Origin: UBA5868 sp964482025
Lineage (GTDB): Bacteria; Pseudomonadota; Gammaproteobacteria; Pseudomonadales; Cellvibrionaceae
NCBI GenBank assembly: GCA_964482025.1
Contig: CAYZVN010000040.1
Location: forward strand, 1-29,461
Direction of reading: 5' to 3'
DNA: 29,461 nucleotides
Below are positions 15,676 to 23,234 of this stretch, one piece after another. The notes under the pieces were generated by a model. The model made no database searches. It had not been told where the DNA came from and saw nothing but the letters and a program-made list of their open reading frames with translations. Both the position numbers and the translations under genes were made by a program. The number at the start of each line of letters is the position of its first letter. Positions within the stretch are counted from its first letter, which is position 1.

Positions 15676-16093
15676 ATTTTTGTGCAACAGGCTTTGCGCC
15701 TGCTTGATCCCAGAGCTCTCGCATGCGTCGCTGCAGCGCTTGAAGGCCGTTATTGCGCGAAGGGCTCAGGTGTTTGTGTAAGCCCAATTGCTGCAGTTGC
15801 CGCTCCCACGCCGCAAGATTCTCCACCTGCAAACTGCCATTGCCAAGCTGTGCCAACAGCAGCGCCGCCAAGCCTTTAATAATGCGGCTATCACTATCGA
15901 AGAAAAACTGATTTTCCTGTAGCGCCAGCCAGGTGTTGGCCGCGCAGCCGCGAACTCTATGCTCGTCAAGACGCAGTTCAGGCTTGGGCTGAATCAGGTC
16001 GCCCCATGACATCAAAGTTCGATATTGCGCTTGCCATTGCCGGTTATTCGCGAGGGTGGCGACGTCGACGCTGGAAAAATCGTCTTGCATCAT
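15674..16093 (-). CDS. SufE/CsdE family sulfur acceptor protein
   Basis: A 139-residue cytoplasmic protein that takes the persulfide sulfur from a cysteine desulfurase (SufS or CsdA) for Fe-S cluster assembly or tRNA-linked sulfur chemistry. The sulfur-accepting cysteine is C50 in HRVRGCAANTWL, equivalent to Cys51 of E. coli SufE. Length is that of the family. The ATG at 16093 overlaps the tatD stop as ATGA; a second ATG follows directly at 16090. It cannot be assigned to SufE or CsdE with certainty, but no suf operon is present, and tcdA, a CsdE partner gene in E. coli, is 3 kb away, which favours CsdE. Confidence 0.9.
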   Translation of the reverse strand: MMQDDFSSVDVATLANNRQWQAQYRTLMSWGDLIQPKPELRLDEHRVRGCAANTWLALQENQFFFDSDSRIIKGLAALLLAQLGNGSLQVENLAAWERQLQQLGLHKHLSPSRNNGLQALQRRMRELWDQAGAKPVAQK

Positions 16094-16926
16094 AGCGATG
16101 GAACGTCCTTAAGCCGAAATAGGGCTTTGGCGTTATCGGTGGTCTGCTGGGCAACGGTTGCTAGAGTATCGTTGCGCAATGAAGCTAAGGCCTGGGCCAC
16201 GTCGCGAATGCGCAGAGGGGTATTGCGCTTGCCCTGGTGTCCATGGAGGGGCATGTCGGGAGCGTCGGTTTCCAGCACCAAAGCGTCTAAGGGTAAAGCT
16301 TTTACCGCGTTGCGGGTTTTGTTGGCGCGCTCATAGGTAATGGTGCCGCCTATGCCGAGATAAAAACCCATTTGCCAATATTGCTCGGCCTGTTCCAGGC
16401 TGCCGCTATAGGCGTGAAGAATGCCGCCGCGCGCCAACGGAAAGGCTTTTAGGCAGCGGATCATCTGATTATGGGCGCGGCGGCAGTGCAGAATAATGGG
16501 CTTATCCAATTCCTGAGCGATTTCCAGATGGCATATCAGGACTGCCTCTTGGAGCTCAGCGTCTCCATCAATGTATTGATCCAACCCGCACTCCCCCACC
16601 GCAAGACACCGAGGGTCCGCCAATTGATCGCGCAGCGCTTGCTTCAGCGAGGCGAGCTGCGCGGTGAGTTGGTCTGCCCAGATGTTGTCATCGAGCCAGC
16701 AGGGGTGGAGACCTGCGGCGTAGTAGAGGCCTGGATGAGATGAGCAGAGCGCCTGCATGGTCGCCCACTGGCTCGGTTGGACTCCGGGAATCAGCAGATG
16801 GTGAATGCCTTGCCTGCGGCAAGCCTCCCACAGCGCATCTCGATCCTGATTGAAATCGTCAAAATCAAAATGGCAGTGTGTGTCGAAAAATTCCAGGTCG
16901 CTGCGGGCGAGAACAGGGTTAGGCAT
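16090..16926 (-). CDS. TatD-family metal-dependent hydrolase (YjjV/TatD DNase-like)
   Basis: A protein of about 278 residues with a TIM-barrel amidohydrolase-type fold. Metal-binding residues are visible in FDTHCHFDF near the N-terminus, VGECGLDQY, IILHCRRAHN, GILHAYSGS and the C-terminal LVLETDAPDMPL, in the usual TatD order. Family members are 3'-5' exonucleases or DNases; the physiological substrate is uncertain. The frame begins at GTG 16935, but ATG 16926 (MPNPVLARS) is the more usual start; neither has a strong ribosome site. Its stop overlaps the sufE start by four bases, so the two are translationally coupled. Confidence 0.92.
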   Translation of the reverse strand: MPNPVLARSDLEFFDTHCHFDFDDFNQDRDALWEACRRQGIHHLLIPGVQPSQWATMQALCSSHPGLYYAAGLHPCWLDDNIWADQLTAQLASLKQALRDQLADPRCLAVGECGLDQYIDGDAELQEAVLICHLEIAQELDKPIILHCRRAHNQMIRCLKAFPLARGGILHAYSGSLEQAEQYWQMGFYLGIGGTITYERANKTRNAVKALPLDALVLETDAPDMPLHGHQGKRNTPLRIRDVAQALASLRNDTLATVAQQTTDNAKALFRLKDVPSL

Positions 16927-16992
16927 GTTGCGCACTCGCGTTGTAGAGGTGATCTAAGAGCCGGCGGCAGGCGAGTGTAGCATAGCGGAGTT

Positions 16993-17012
16993 GGCCACCT
17001 GAGCAGGTGGCC
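16993..17012. terminator. Hairpin downstream of ndh
   Basis: A perfect 8-bp inverted repeat (GGCCACCT at 16993-17000, AGGTGGCC at 17005-17012) with a 4-base loop lies nine bases after the ndh stop. On the minus strand it lacks a following T-run, so it may be a weak or factor-dependent stop, or a processing structure between ndh and tatD. Confidence 0.45.
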
Positions 17013-17020
17013 GCCTTGAT

Positions 17021-18337
17021 TTAGTGCATTTTCAGGCTCGGTCGCAGCCAGCGATTGATCCGGCCAGATAAGAATATGAGGGCTGTACGCCAGAAGCCGT
17101 GAATGGCAATTTGGTGCATGCGGTAGAGCGATATATAGGCAATACGCGCCAGGCGCCCCTCCACAAAAAAGCTTCCGCTGCTCAGGTTGCCCATTAAGTT
17201 GCCGACAGTGGAATATTCCGAGAGCGAGATCAGCGAACCGTGATCGCGGTAAACGTATGTCTGCATGGGCTTATCGCGCAACAGAGCGAGCAGATTTTTG
17301 TAGCAGGTGGCGGCCATCTGATGCGCCGTCTGGGCGCGCGGCGGTGCTTTTTTGCCTTCGGCCCCGGTGAACTCGGCGCAGTCCCCAATGGCAAAAATAT
17401 GGGGGTCACGAGTGGACTGCAAGAAGGGGTTGACCACCAGTTGATTGATGCGATTCGTTTCCAATCCCCCGATATCGCGCATGAAATCTGGGACTTTAAT
17501 GCCCGCCGCCCAAACCATCAGATCCGCCGGTATGGTGTCGCCGTCTTTGGTTTCCAGTCCTTCGGCAGTGGCGCGGGTGATGATGGTGTTGAGCTTCAGG
17601 GTGACGTTAAGGGACTCCAGCTCTTTATGTGCGGCGCCGGAGATGCGTTCTGGCAGAGCGCCGAGAATGCGCGGGCCGGCTTCGATCAAAGTGACTTTTA
17701 ACTGCTCGTTGGTCACAGCACTAAAACCGTAATTGTGAATTTCTTTCACCGCATGGTGCAGCTCCGCCGAAAGCTCTACCCCCGTGGCCCCTGCGCCGAC
17801 TATGGCGATTTTGACTTCACGGAATTGCTCGGGCAGGCGCTGCAGGCGCAGGAAGCAGTTGATCATCTTGCTGCGGAAGCGTCGCGCTTGCCCCGGGTTG
17901 TCGAGGAAGATGCAGTGCTCCTGAATGCCCGGCGTGTTGAAGTCATTACACACGGAGCCGAGCGCCATCACCAGGTAGTCGTAGTTGATGCGGGTTTCCG
18001 GCAGAAACTGTACGCCGTCTTCATCGCGCATGGGGGCCAAGATCACCTGCTTGCTGGCGCGGTCGATGCCGGTGACATTGCCCACCCGAAAATGAAAGTG
18101 GTTATTCATGGCGTGGCCGCGGTAGCTAACGGCGTCTATACCATCATCCATAGCGCCTACGGCGATTTCATGCAGTAACGGCTTCCAGAGGTGGGAGGTG
18201 TTGCGGTCGATCAATACGACTTCGGCTTGCTTGCGGCGACCGAGCTTGTTGCCCAATTTGGTAACCAGCTCTAAGCCGCCCGCACCGCCTCCAACCACAA
18301 CAATTTTGGGAATTTTTTCGGCATTGACTGCTTGCAT
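17021..18337 (-). CDS. ndh: Type II NADH:quinone oxidoreductase Ndh
   Basis: A 438-residue monotopic respiratory flavoenzyme that passes electrons from NADH to quinone without pumping protons. There are two dinucleotide folds: FAD-binding VVVGGGAGGLELV near residues 13-25 and NADH-binding IAIVGAGATGVELSAEL in the middle of the chain. The IFAIGDCAEF motif and the following QTAHQMA helix close the FAD site. The C-terminal ALIFLSGRINRWLRPSLK segment is the amphipathic membrane anchor. ATG 18337 is chosen, with GAGG six bases upstream, rather than the TTG at 18352. It is divergent from uxuA across about 240 bases in which I see no recognisable operator. Confidence 0.94.
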   Translation of the reverse strand: MQAVNAEKIPKIVVVGGGAGGLELVTKLGNKLGRRKQAEVVLIDRNTSHLWKPLLHEIAVGAMDDGIDAVSYRGHAMNNHFHFRVGNVTGIDRASKQVILAPMRDEDGVQFLPETRINYDYLVMALGSVCNDFNTPGIQEHCIFLDNPGQARRFRSKMINCFLRLQRLPEQFREVKIAIVGAGATGVELSAELHHAVKEIHNYGFSAVTNEQLKVTLIEAGPRILGALPERISGAAHKELESLNVTLKLNTIITRATAEGLETKDGDTIPADLMVWAAGIKVPDFMRDIGGLETNRINQLVVNPFLQSTRDPHIFAIGDCAEFTGAEGKKAPPRAQTAHQMAATCYKNLLALLRDKPMQTYVYRDHGSLISLSEYSTVGNLMGNLSSGSFFVEGRLARIAYISLYRMHQIAIHGFWRTALIFLSGRINRWLRPSLKMH

Positions 18338-18575
18338 TAAATACCTCAACAAAGCATGAAGAATAGGTGGTGCGCATCATACGCTGGGAGGCGCGCGCTT
18401 CCCATCTACCAGGCGCTTGCGGTACGTCAGCGGGAGCCGACGGCGGACGGAAGGACGGCAGCGCCACGCCGCACTTTGTTTATCTTCGCCGGTTGGGTAG
18501 CATGCGGACTTTGCGGAAGCAAAATCGCTCACCCACCCATCAATAATGCTGCTCTCGTTCAAAAAGGGGGATGTT

Positions 18576-19766
18576 ATGCAGGAGACCTGGCGTTGGTTTG
18601 GCCCGAATGACCCCATCAGCCTGGAAAAAATTCGCCAGGCGGGCGCCACTGGCATTGTCACGGCGCTGCACCATATTCCCGCCGGCGAGCGATGGTCGGA
18701 AGATGAGGTCCGCCAGCGCCGGGACGAAATTGAGCGAGCTGGGCTTAAGTGGGCGGTGGTAGAAAGCATTCCCCTGCACAACGACATCAAACTGCGCACG
18801 GGCAATTATCGGCAACAGATCGACAACTATAAAGAATCCATCCGCGCGGTGGGCGCCGCCGGCGTAACCACTGTCTGCTACAACTTTATGCCGGTAGTGG
18901 ACTGGACGCGTACTAACCTCAGCTATCAGCTGACCAACAAGGCGCAAGCGCTGCGCTTTGAGATGACGGATTTTGCCGCCTACGATGTTCACATTCTGCA
19001 ACGGCCCGGTGCCCGCGCCAGTTACGAGGCGTCGGTGTTGGCGAAAGCCGAGGCCCGGTTCGCCGCCATGGGTGATGAGGAAAAGGCGCTCTTGGAGAAA
19101 AACATCATCGCCGGCTTGCCCGGTGGCGAAGGCTCCTACAACCGGGAGAGCGTGCGTGAAGCCATTAATGCCTTTATTCAATTGGGCCAAGAGCGCTTTC
19201 GCGAGAACCTCATTCAGTTTCTTGAAGAGGTGATTCCGGTGGCGGAAGAAGCGGGCGTCAACATGTGCATTCACCCTGATGATCCGCCGTTTTCGTTGTT
19301 CGGGCTGCCGCGAGTGGTTTCCACCGCCGCCGATGCCCGCATTATCTTCAGCCGCGTGCCCAGCCCCAACAACGGTCTCACTCTGTGTGCCGGTTCTTTC
19401 GGCGCTCGCGGCGATAACGATTTGGTGGCGATTGCCCGGGAGTTTGGTCCGCAAGTGCATTTTGTCCACCTGCGCAACGTCAAACGCGAAGCCGATGGTT
19501 CGTTTTATGAATCGGATCACTTAGACGGTGACAACGATATGGTGGGATTGATGTCAGCGCTCTTAGACGAAGAGCATCGCCGCAAAGACGAAGGGCGCAG
19601 CGACTGGCAAATCCCGATGCGCCCTGACCACGGTCACTTGCTCGCGGATGAAATGGATCAGCCCGGGGTCAACCCCGGATACTCTTATTTAGGGCGGCTC
19701 AAAGGCCTTGCCGAGTTGCGCGGTGTATTGGTGGCGTTGGAAACTGTGCGCGGTAGGCATCTCTAA
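18576..19766 (+). CDS. uxuA: Mannonate dehydratase UxuA
   Basis: Dehydrates D-mannonate to 2-keto-3-deoxygluconate in glucuronate or alginate-like sugar acid breakdown; a cytoplasmic Mn/Fe-dependent TIM-barrel enzyme. The 396-residue protein matches UxuA throughout: MQETWRWFGPND at the N-terminus, VESIPLHNDIK, metal-site segments MCIHPDDPPF, LCAGSFGARGDND and HFVHLRNVKRE, and RPDHGHLLADE near the C-terminus. The frame extends to 18546, but ATG 18576 preceded by GGGGGA at 18565-18570 is the start. No uxuB, uxaC, kdgK or eda is next to it; the gene stands alone between ndh and a beta-barrel gene. On the opposite strand a long ORF (18540-19520) is only its shadow. Confidence 0.96.
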   Translation: MQETWRWFGPNDPISLEKIRQAGATGIVTALHHIPAGERWSEDEVRQRRDEIERAGLKWAVVESIPLHNDIKLRTGNYRQQIDNYKESIRAVGAAGVTTVCYNFMPVVDWTRTNLSYQLTNKAQALRFEMTDFAAYDVHILQRPGARASYEASVLAKAEARFAAMGDEEKALLEKNIIAGLPGGEGSYNRESVREAINAFIQLGQERFRENLIQFLEEVIPVAEEAGVNMCIHPDDPPFSLFGLPRVVSTAADARIIFSRVPSPNNGLTLCAGSFGARGDNDLVAIAREFGPQVHFVHLRNVKREADGSFYESDHLDGDNDMVGLMSALLDEEHRRKDEGRSDWQIPMRPDHGHLLADEMDQPGVNPGYSYLGRLKGLAELRGVLVALETVRGRHL

Positions 19767-19798
19767 TTTTCAGATTACAACAGATAGGAAAACAGCAA

Positions 19799-20425
19799 AT
19801 GAAGCGAAAGCTATGTGTTCTAGGACTCTTGTGTGTCGGCCCTTCTTTTGCGTCGGCCGCGGATATTTACGTCTCCGCGGGCTACTCAAGCTTGAAACAC
19901 GAGGAAACTCGCCTGACCACCAATGTTGGGGCGGTGGAAAACGCCTGGGTGACGGATGAAGAAGAGGCGGATGTTGTTCAGCTTGCCTGGGGACTTACCG
20001 AAAGCTCTGCGCGCTTTGTTGTTGAGTACACCTACCAAACGTCCGACTTCACCGGTTTCGATCTTGAATACACCAAGCATGCCCTGACCTATAGCGGCTA
20101 TTGGACACCCGATCTCCATCTGCCCGAACTCTACCGCTATTTGCCGAGAGTACATGGGGTGCTTGGGGCAGGAGTCGGGGTGAGCAATTTGACGCTTAAG
20201 AGCAGCGCAGAGGAAATTGGTGACGATTTCAGCGATCGCGGCTTGCAGTTGAAAGTCGCGGCAGGCTTGGAGTATCGCATCACCCGCAATTTGGCGATCA
20301 CGGCCACCTATGAACACCATTTCAACGAAACCTATAAGGACTGGGTCGCCGAGAATCACGAAATTGTGTTCGATGAAGGTGACCAGCAAGGCTTTGTGAT
20401 CAGCGTGTCGGGTTGGTTCAACTGA
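19799..20425 (+). CDS. Outer-membrane beta-barrel protein, OmpW/OmpA-barrel-like
   Basis: A 208-residue exported protein. A signal peptide is clear: basic MKRK, a hydrophobic core and cleavage near ASA-AD at about 20. The rest shows alternating hydrophobic/polar strands (DIYVSAGYSSL, VVQLAWGL, ARFVVEYTYQT, HALTYSGYWT, HGVLGAGVGVSNL, LQLKVAAGLEYRI, LAITATYEHHF) and ends in VISVSGWFN, with an aromatic residue near the C-terminus as in BAM-assembled barrels. Eight strands fit the length. AGGA at 19786-19789 precedes ATG 19799. It starts 32 bases after uxuA and may be co-transcribed; its link with uronate use is unproven. The protein is notably acidic. Confidence 0.78.
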   Translation: MKRKLCVLGLLCVGPSFASAADIYVSAGYSSLKHEETRLTTNVGAVENAWVTDEEEADVVQLAWGLTESSARFVVEYTYQTSDFTGFDLEYTKHALTYSGYWTPDLHLPELYRYLPRVHGVLGAGVGVSNLTLKSSAEEIGDDFSDRGLQLKVAAGLEYRITRNLAITATYEHHFNETYKDWVAENHEIVFDEGDQQGFVISVSGWFN

Positions 20426-20437
20426 TTAGCGGCATTC

Positions 20438-20464
20438 ATGCCCATTAATATCGATGGGCATTTT
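20438..20464 (+). terminator. Intrinsic terminator after the beta-barrel gene
   Basis: An 8-bp perfect stem (ATGCCCAT at 20438-20445, ATGGGCAT at 20454-20461) with an 8-base loop runs into a T-run at 20461-20464. It begins 12 bases after the stop codon. Confidence 0.75.
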
Positions 20465-20548
20465 ATCCTTTCACTCCATTGCCTACGTCTTCTGGCGCCC
20501 CGCATCTTCTCGCTCCCAGGCGTCAATTTTTGCTCTTGAGGTTTATTG

Positions 20549-21001
20549 ATGACCATCTGGGTCGATGCTGATGCCTGTCCGGTTGCCGCCAAAGAAATCC
20601 TGTTTCGCGCGGCAATACGTACCGAAACACCTTTGGTGTTAGTTGCCAACCAATATATTCGTATACCGCCTTCACCTTTTATTAAATCGCTGCAGGTGGC
20701 GGCCGGCTTTGATGTGGCCGATAATGAAATTGTGCAAAAAGCCGAAGCGGGGGACTTGGTTATTACTGCGGATATTCCTTTGGCGGCAGATGTGGTGGCC
20801 AAAAAGTGCATCGCGCTTAATCCTCGGGGTGAGTTGTACACCAAAGAAAATATTCGCCAACGCTTGAACATGCGCGATTTTATGGAAACTCTGCGCAGCA
20901 GTGGTATTCAATCCGGTGGTAGTCCACCCTATGATCAAACTGATCGACAGAGATTTGCCAATCAACTGGATGCCTATCTGGCCAAACAAAAACGAGGCTA
21001 A
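20549..21001 (+). CDS. YaiI/YqxD family protein (DUF188)
   Basis: A 150-residue soluble protein with the family signature WVDADACPVAAKE at the N-terminus, the central DLVITADIPLAADVV segment and RQRFANQLD near the C-terminus. Length matches E. coli YaiI. The family has been grouped with PIN-like nuclease folds, the conserved Asp residues forming a putative metal site; the biological role is unknown. The frame opens at TTG 20546, but ATG 20549 with GAGG seven bases upstream is the start. The NYN-domain gene starts 3 bases after its stop, so the two form an operon. Confidence 0.9.
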   Translation: MTIWVDADACPVAAKEILFRAAIRTETPLVLVANQYIRIPPSPFIKSLQVAAGFDVADNEIVQKAEAGDLVITADIPLAADVVAKKCIALNPRGELYTKENIRQRLNMRDFMETLRSSGIQSGGSPPYDQTDRQRFANQLDAYLAKQKRG

Positions 21002-21004
21002 AAG

Positions 21005-21721
21005 ATGGATGAATTTACCACCGGCAAGCATAAAATTGCCGTTTTTATCGATGCCGATAATGCACCATCCAGCAAGATGGACTTTATTCTTGCTGAACTC
21101 GCTAAATACGGAGTGGTGAATATTCGCAAAGCCTATGGCAACTGGACCAATACCAACTTAAAAGGTTGGGCCGGCCTGTTGCATGAATTCGCCATTCAGC
21201 CCATGCAACAATTTGATCTCACCAAAGGTAAAAACGCCACAGATATTGCCTTGGTAATCGACGTTATGGATGTGCTCTATACCAAGCAGGTGGACATTAT
21301 TTGTTTGGTTTCTTCCGATTGCGATTTCACCCCACTGGTGACACGGATTCTCGCCGAGGGAAAATTCGTTATCGGCTTTGGCGAGCGCAAAACACCGGAA
21401 GCATTCGCCAATGCCTGCTCTCGGTTTTTGTTTGTGGATGAAAAGCCCGCTGAGCAAATTCAGGCGGAAACAAAAGTCAATCTGAAAGGCAATAGTAAGT
21501 TAATTAATCTGCTGCGCCAGGCCATGGAGGCTTGCGAAAATGACGAAGGCTGGTCCCACCTCGGCGCTCTCGGCTCCCATATCGCCAATCATGCATCATT
21601 TGATTCGCGTAACTATGGCTATAAAAAACTCAGTGATTTACTTAAGGCCATTGATTTATTTGAAACCAAAAAAGACGGCAACGCGCTCTTTGTACGGGAT
21701 AAAAAGAAGGCAAAAATGTGA
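21005..21721 (+). CDS. NYN-domain protein with C-terminal OST-HTH/LOTUS domain
   Basis: A 238-residue soluble protein. The N-terminal half is an NYN (PIN-like ribonuclease) domain: VFIDADNAPSS at 13-23, TDIALVIDVMDVL near 80-92 and CLVSSDCDFTPLV near 99-111 supply the conserved acidic metal-binding residues. The C-terminal part, from about 165 on (LINLLRQAMEA...GWSHLGALGSHI...GYKKLSDLLKAI), looks like an OST-HTH/LOTUS RNA-binding domain. This NYN-LOTUS architecture (LabA/DUF88-like) suggests RNA cleavage or binding; no target is known. It is four bases from the upstream YaiI-like gene and 31 bases from the broken EEP gene. Confidence 0.88.
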   Translation: MDEFTTGKHKIAVFIDADNAPSSKMDFILAELAKYGVVNIRKAYGNWTNTNLKGWAGLLHEFAIQPMQQFDLTKGKNATDIALVIDVMDVLYTKQVDIICLVSSDCDFTPLVTRILAEGKFVIGFGERKTPEAFANACSRFLFVDEKPAEQIQAETKVNLKGNSKLINLLRQAMEACENDEGWSHLGALGSHIANHASFDSRNYGYKKLSDLLKAIDLFETKKDGNALFVRDKKKAKM

Positions 21722-21752
21722 GTAACCAATCTATGTGCCGAGAGTGTTTTTT

Positions 21753-22829
21753 ATGCTGATGATTATCTGCTCGGTGCTGACGCTGTTTTGCTGCCTGGCC
21801 ACGTTTATCACACTGTCGCACCACCAAGCATGGTGGGTGAGAGGCTGGGATTTCCCATGATTACAAGTGGGATTGCTAGCGGGAGTATTATTATTGGTCG
21901 AGATCGCACTGCTGAACTTCTCTCAGTTTGGATCTTGGGTTTTGGTGGTGCTGGGATTGGTTTGCGTCATTTATCAGGGGTGGTGGATCATTCCTTATAC
22001 GTGGTTATTTCCCAGTGAAGTAAAATTGGCTGCCCAGCATGATAAAGGCAACCTTATCGCCATCTTGGCTTCCAATGTGTTGACTCCCAATCGGAACTCG
22101 GACGCCTTGGTGCATTTGGTGCGAACTCACCAGCCCGATATTGTAGTGGCGCTGGAGACCGACACCTGGTGGCAAAATCAGCTCGATGAGCTGCGTGCCG
22201 AATATCCCTACACGATTCAATGTCCGCAGGATAACCTCTACGGCATGCATGTGTATTCCCGGCTCTTACTCGAAGATGCCAAAATTCAGTATTTAGTTGA
22301 AGACGATGTGCCTTCCATGCACGCGCTTGCGCACCTGCGCTCGGGGCAAAAAGTTCAGGTGCATTTTCTACACCCGACGCCACCGAGCCCTACAGAGAAC
22401 GATGAATCCAGCGAGCGCGATGCGGAATTATTGGTGGTAGCAAAAGCAGCCGCCAAGTCCCAGTTGCCAGTGATTGTTGCTGGAGATTTGAACGATGTCG
22501 CTTGGTCGACCACAACAAGATTGTTTCGCAAAATCAGTGGTTTGCTGGACCCCCGTATCGGGCGCGGTATGTTTAACAGTTTTCATGCTAAGTACCCGTT
22601 TATACGTTGGCCTTTGGATCATTTATTTCATAGCCGTCACTTTCTTCTAGTGGATATCCGGCGCCTGCCTTCCATAGGTTCGGATCATTTTCCGATGCTG
22701 ATTCGGCTGGCTTATGTACCGGAAAAAGGCAAAGAGCAGGATGGCATCGAGGCCGACGATGCAGAGCGGGCATTGGCGAAAGAGAAAATGGATGAGGTGA
22801 AATCCGGTAGTGTCCATACACCTGGTTGA
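21753..22829 (+). pseudogene. Endonuclease/exonuclease/phosphatase family protein, interrupted by in-frame TGA
   Basis: Read from ATG 21753 the frame encodes a first membrane helix (MLMIICSVLTLFCCLATFI), then HHQAWWVRGWDFP, a TGA at 21858-21860, and continues in the same frame with LQVGLLAGVLLLVEIALL. Membrane-anchored EEP proteins of this type have, from family recollection, a WWVR.FDFPRLQ segment here, so the TGA sits where an Arg (CGA) is expected. A single C-to-T change at a CpG explains it. Downstream, the catalytic domain is intact: ASNVLTPN, ALETD, VIVAGDLND and IGSDHFPM. A shorter protein could start at GTG 21867 (321 codons) and would lack the first helix. A sequencing error is not excluded. 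It sits behind the two PIN-like genes on the same strand. Confidence 0.72.
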
Positions 22830-22892
22830 TAGTGGATGCTCCACTTACTGTCATTCGCAGATCGGCATGCGTTGTGCCGGTCGGATCGATGG

Positions 22893-22912
22893 ATTCCCGC
22901 TTTCGCGGGAAT
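22893..22912. repeat. Short palindromic repeat, ATTCCC-N8-GGGAAT type
   Basis: An 8-bp stem (ATTCCCGC with GCGGGAAT) and TTTC loop. It fits the pattern ATTCCC-N8-GGGAAT of the neisserial dRS3 element, and similar GGGAATGAC repeats are common in many proteobacteria. It faces the copy at 23016-23035 in inverted orientation. Confidence 0.85.
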
Positions 22913-22988
22913 GACGTGGAAGGTGGCGGGAATGACATGGAAGGTGGCGGGAATGACATGGAAGGTGGCGGGAATGACGTGGAAGGTG
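22905..22988 (+). repeat. Four tandem copies of a 21-bp unit
   Basis: Units at 22905-22925, 22926-22946, 22947-22967 and 22968-22988 are identical except for a G/A difference in the middle (G, A, A, G). A degenerate fifth begins at 22989. Each unit starts with GCGGGAATGAC, the right arm of the palindrome at 22893-22912, so the array looks like an expansion of that palindrome's edge. Confidence 0.95.
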
Positions 22989-22992
22989 ATGA

Positions 22993-23047
22993 GAATGACG
23001 AAAAATCACGACGTCATCCCCGCGAAAGCGGGGATCCATTTTTAGCC
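22993..23047 (+). repeat. 55-bp repeat copy left of the gap, with palindrome
   Basis: This 55-base stretch, from GAATGACG to TTTAGCC, is identical to 23148-23202 on the other side of the gap. It contains a palindrome ATCCCCGC-GAAA-GCGGGGAT at 23016-23035. Confidence 0.95.
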
Positions 23048-23147
23048 NNNNNNNNNNNNNNNNNNNNNNNNNNNNNNNNNNNNNNNNNNNNNNNNNNNNN
23101 NNNNNNNNNNNNNNNNNNNNNNNNNNNNNNNNNNNNNNNNNNNNNNN
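23048..23147. other. Scaffold gap (100 N) inside a repeat
   Basis: Exactly 100 undetermined bases, flanked by two identical 55-base sequences. The assembly most likely broke because of the repeat, so the number of repeat units in the genome is unknown. Confidence 0.99.
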
Positions 23148-23202
23148 GAATGACGAAAAATCACGACGTCATCCCCGCGAAAGCGGGGATCCATTTTTAG
23201 CC
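23148..23202 (+). repeat. 55-bp repeat copy right of the gap, with palindrome
   Basis: Identical over its whole length to 22993-23047, including the ATCCCCGC-GAAA-GCGGGGAT palindrome (here at 23171-23190). Confidence 0.95.
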
Positions 23203-23210
23203 TATCTGCC

Positions 23211-23234
23211 CGGCTCTACAAGCCGTAGTTTTTT
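23211..23234 (+). terminator. Small terminator-like hairpin next to the RND stop
   Basis: A 5-bp stem (CGGCT at 23211-23215, AGCCG at 23221-23225) with a 5-base loop, then TAG and six T at 23229-23234. The orientation suits transcripts from the EEP side. The stem is short, so confidence is limited. Confidence 0.4.

Larger units (their letters stand above)
22830..23232. repeat. Repeat-rich intergenic region between the EEP gene and the RND gene
   Basis: No gene is supported here. It holds two palindromes of the same family in opposite orientation (22893-22912 and 23016-23035), a 21-bp tandem repeat (22905-22988), a third palindrome copy after the gap and a terminator-like hairpin at the right end. 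ORFs that cross it, such as 22826-23200, are simply translated repeats; the 21-bp unit is a multiple of three and so keeps frames open. Confidence 0.85.

Noticed and set aside
16993..17012. Classical intrinsic terminator for ndh
   Set aside because: The hairpin is perfect but no T-run follows on the minus strand; it is kept only as a hairpin of uncertain function.
18540..19520. 326-codon open frame on the minus strand opposite uxuA
   Set aside because: It lies almost wholly antisense to a clear UxuA protein, has no recognisable domain, and is explained by the codon bias of the real gene.
20356..20871. 171-codon minus-strand frame over the yaiI-like gene
   Set aside because: It spans a terminator and two real plus-strand genes and shows no domain.
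22905..22988. Possible CRISPR array
   Set aside because: The 21-bp units are directly adjacent with no unique spacers, and no cas gene is present.
23048..23147. Mobile element hidden in the second gap
   Set aside because: The flanking sequences are identical 55-base repeats, which explains the gap by itself; there is no evidence of a transposase.
22826..23200. Open frame with Gly-Gly-Gly-Asn-Asp repeats
   Set aside because: It is a translation of the 21-bp tandem DNA repeat and a run of Ns; the unit length being a multiple of three keeps it open.
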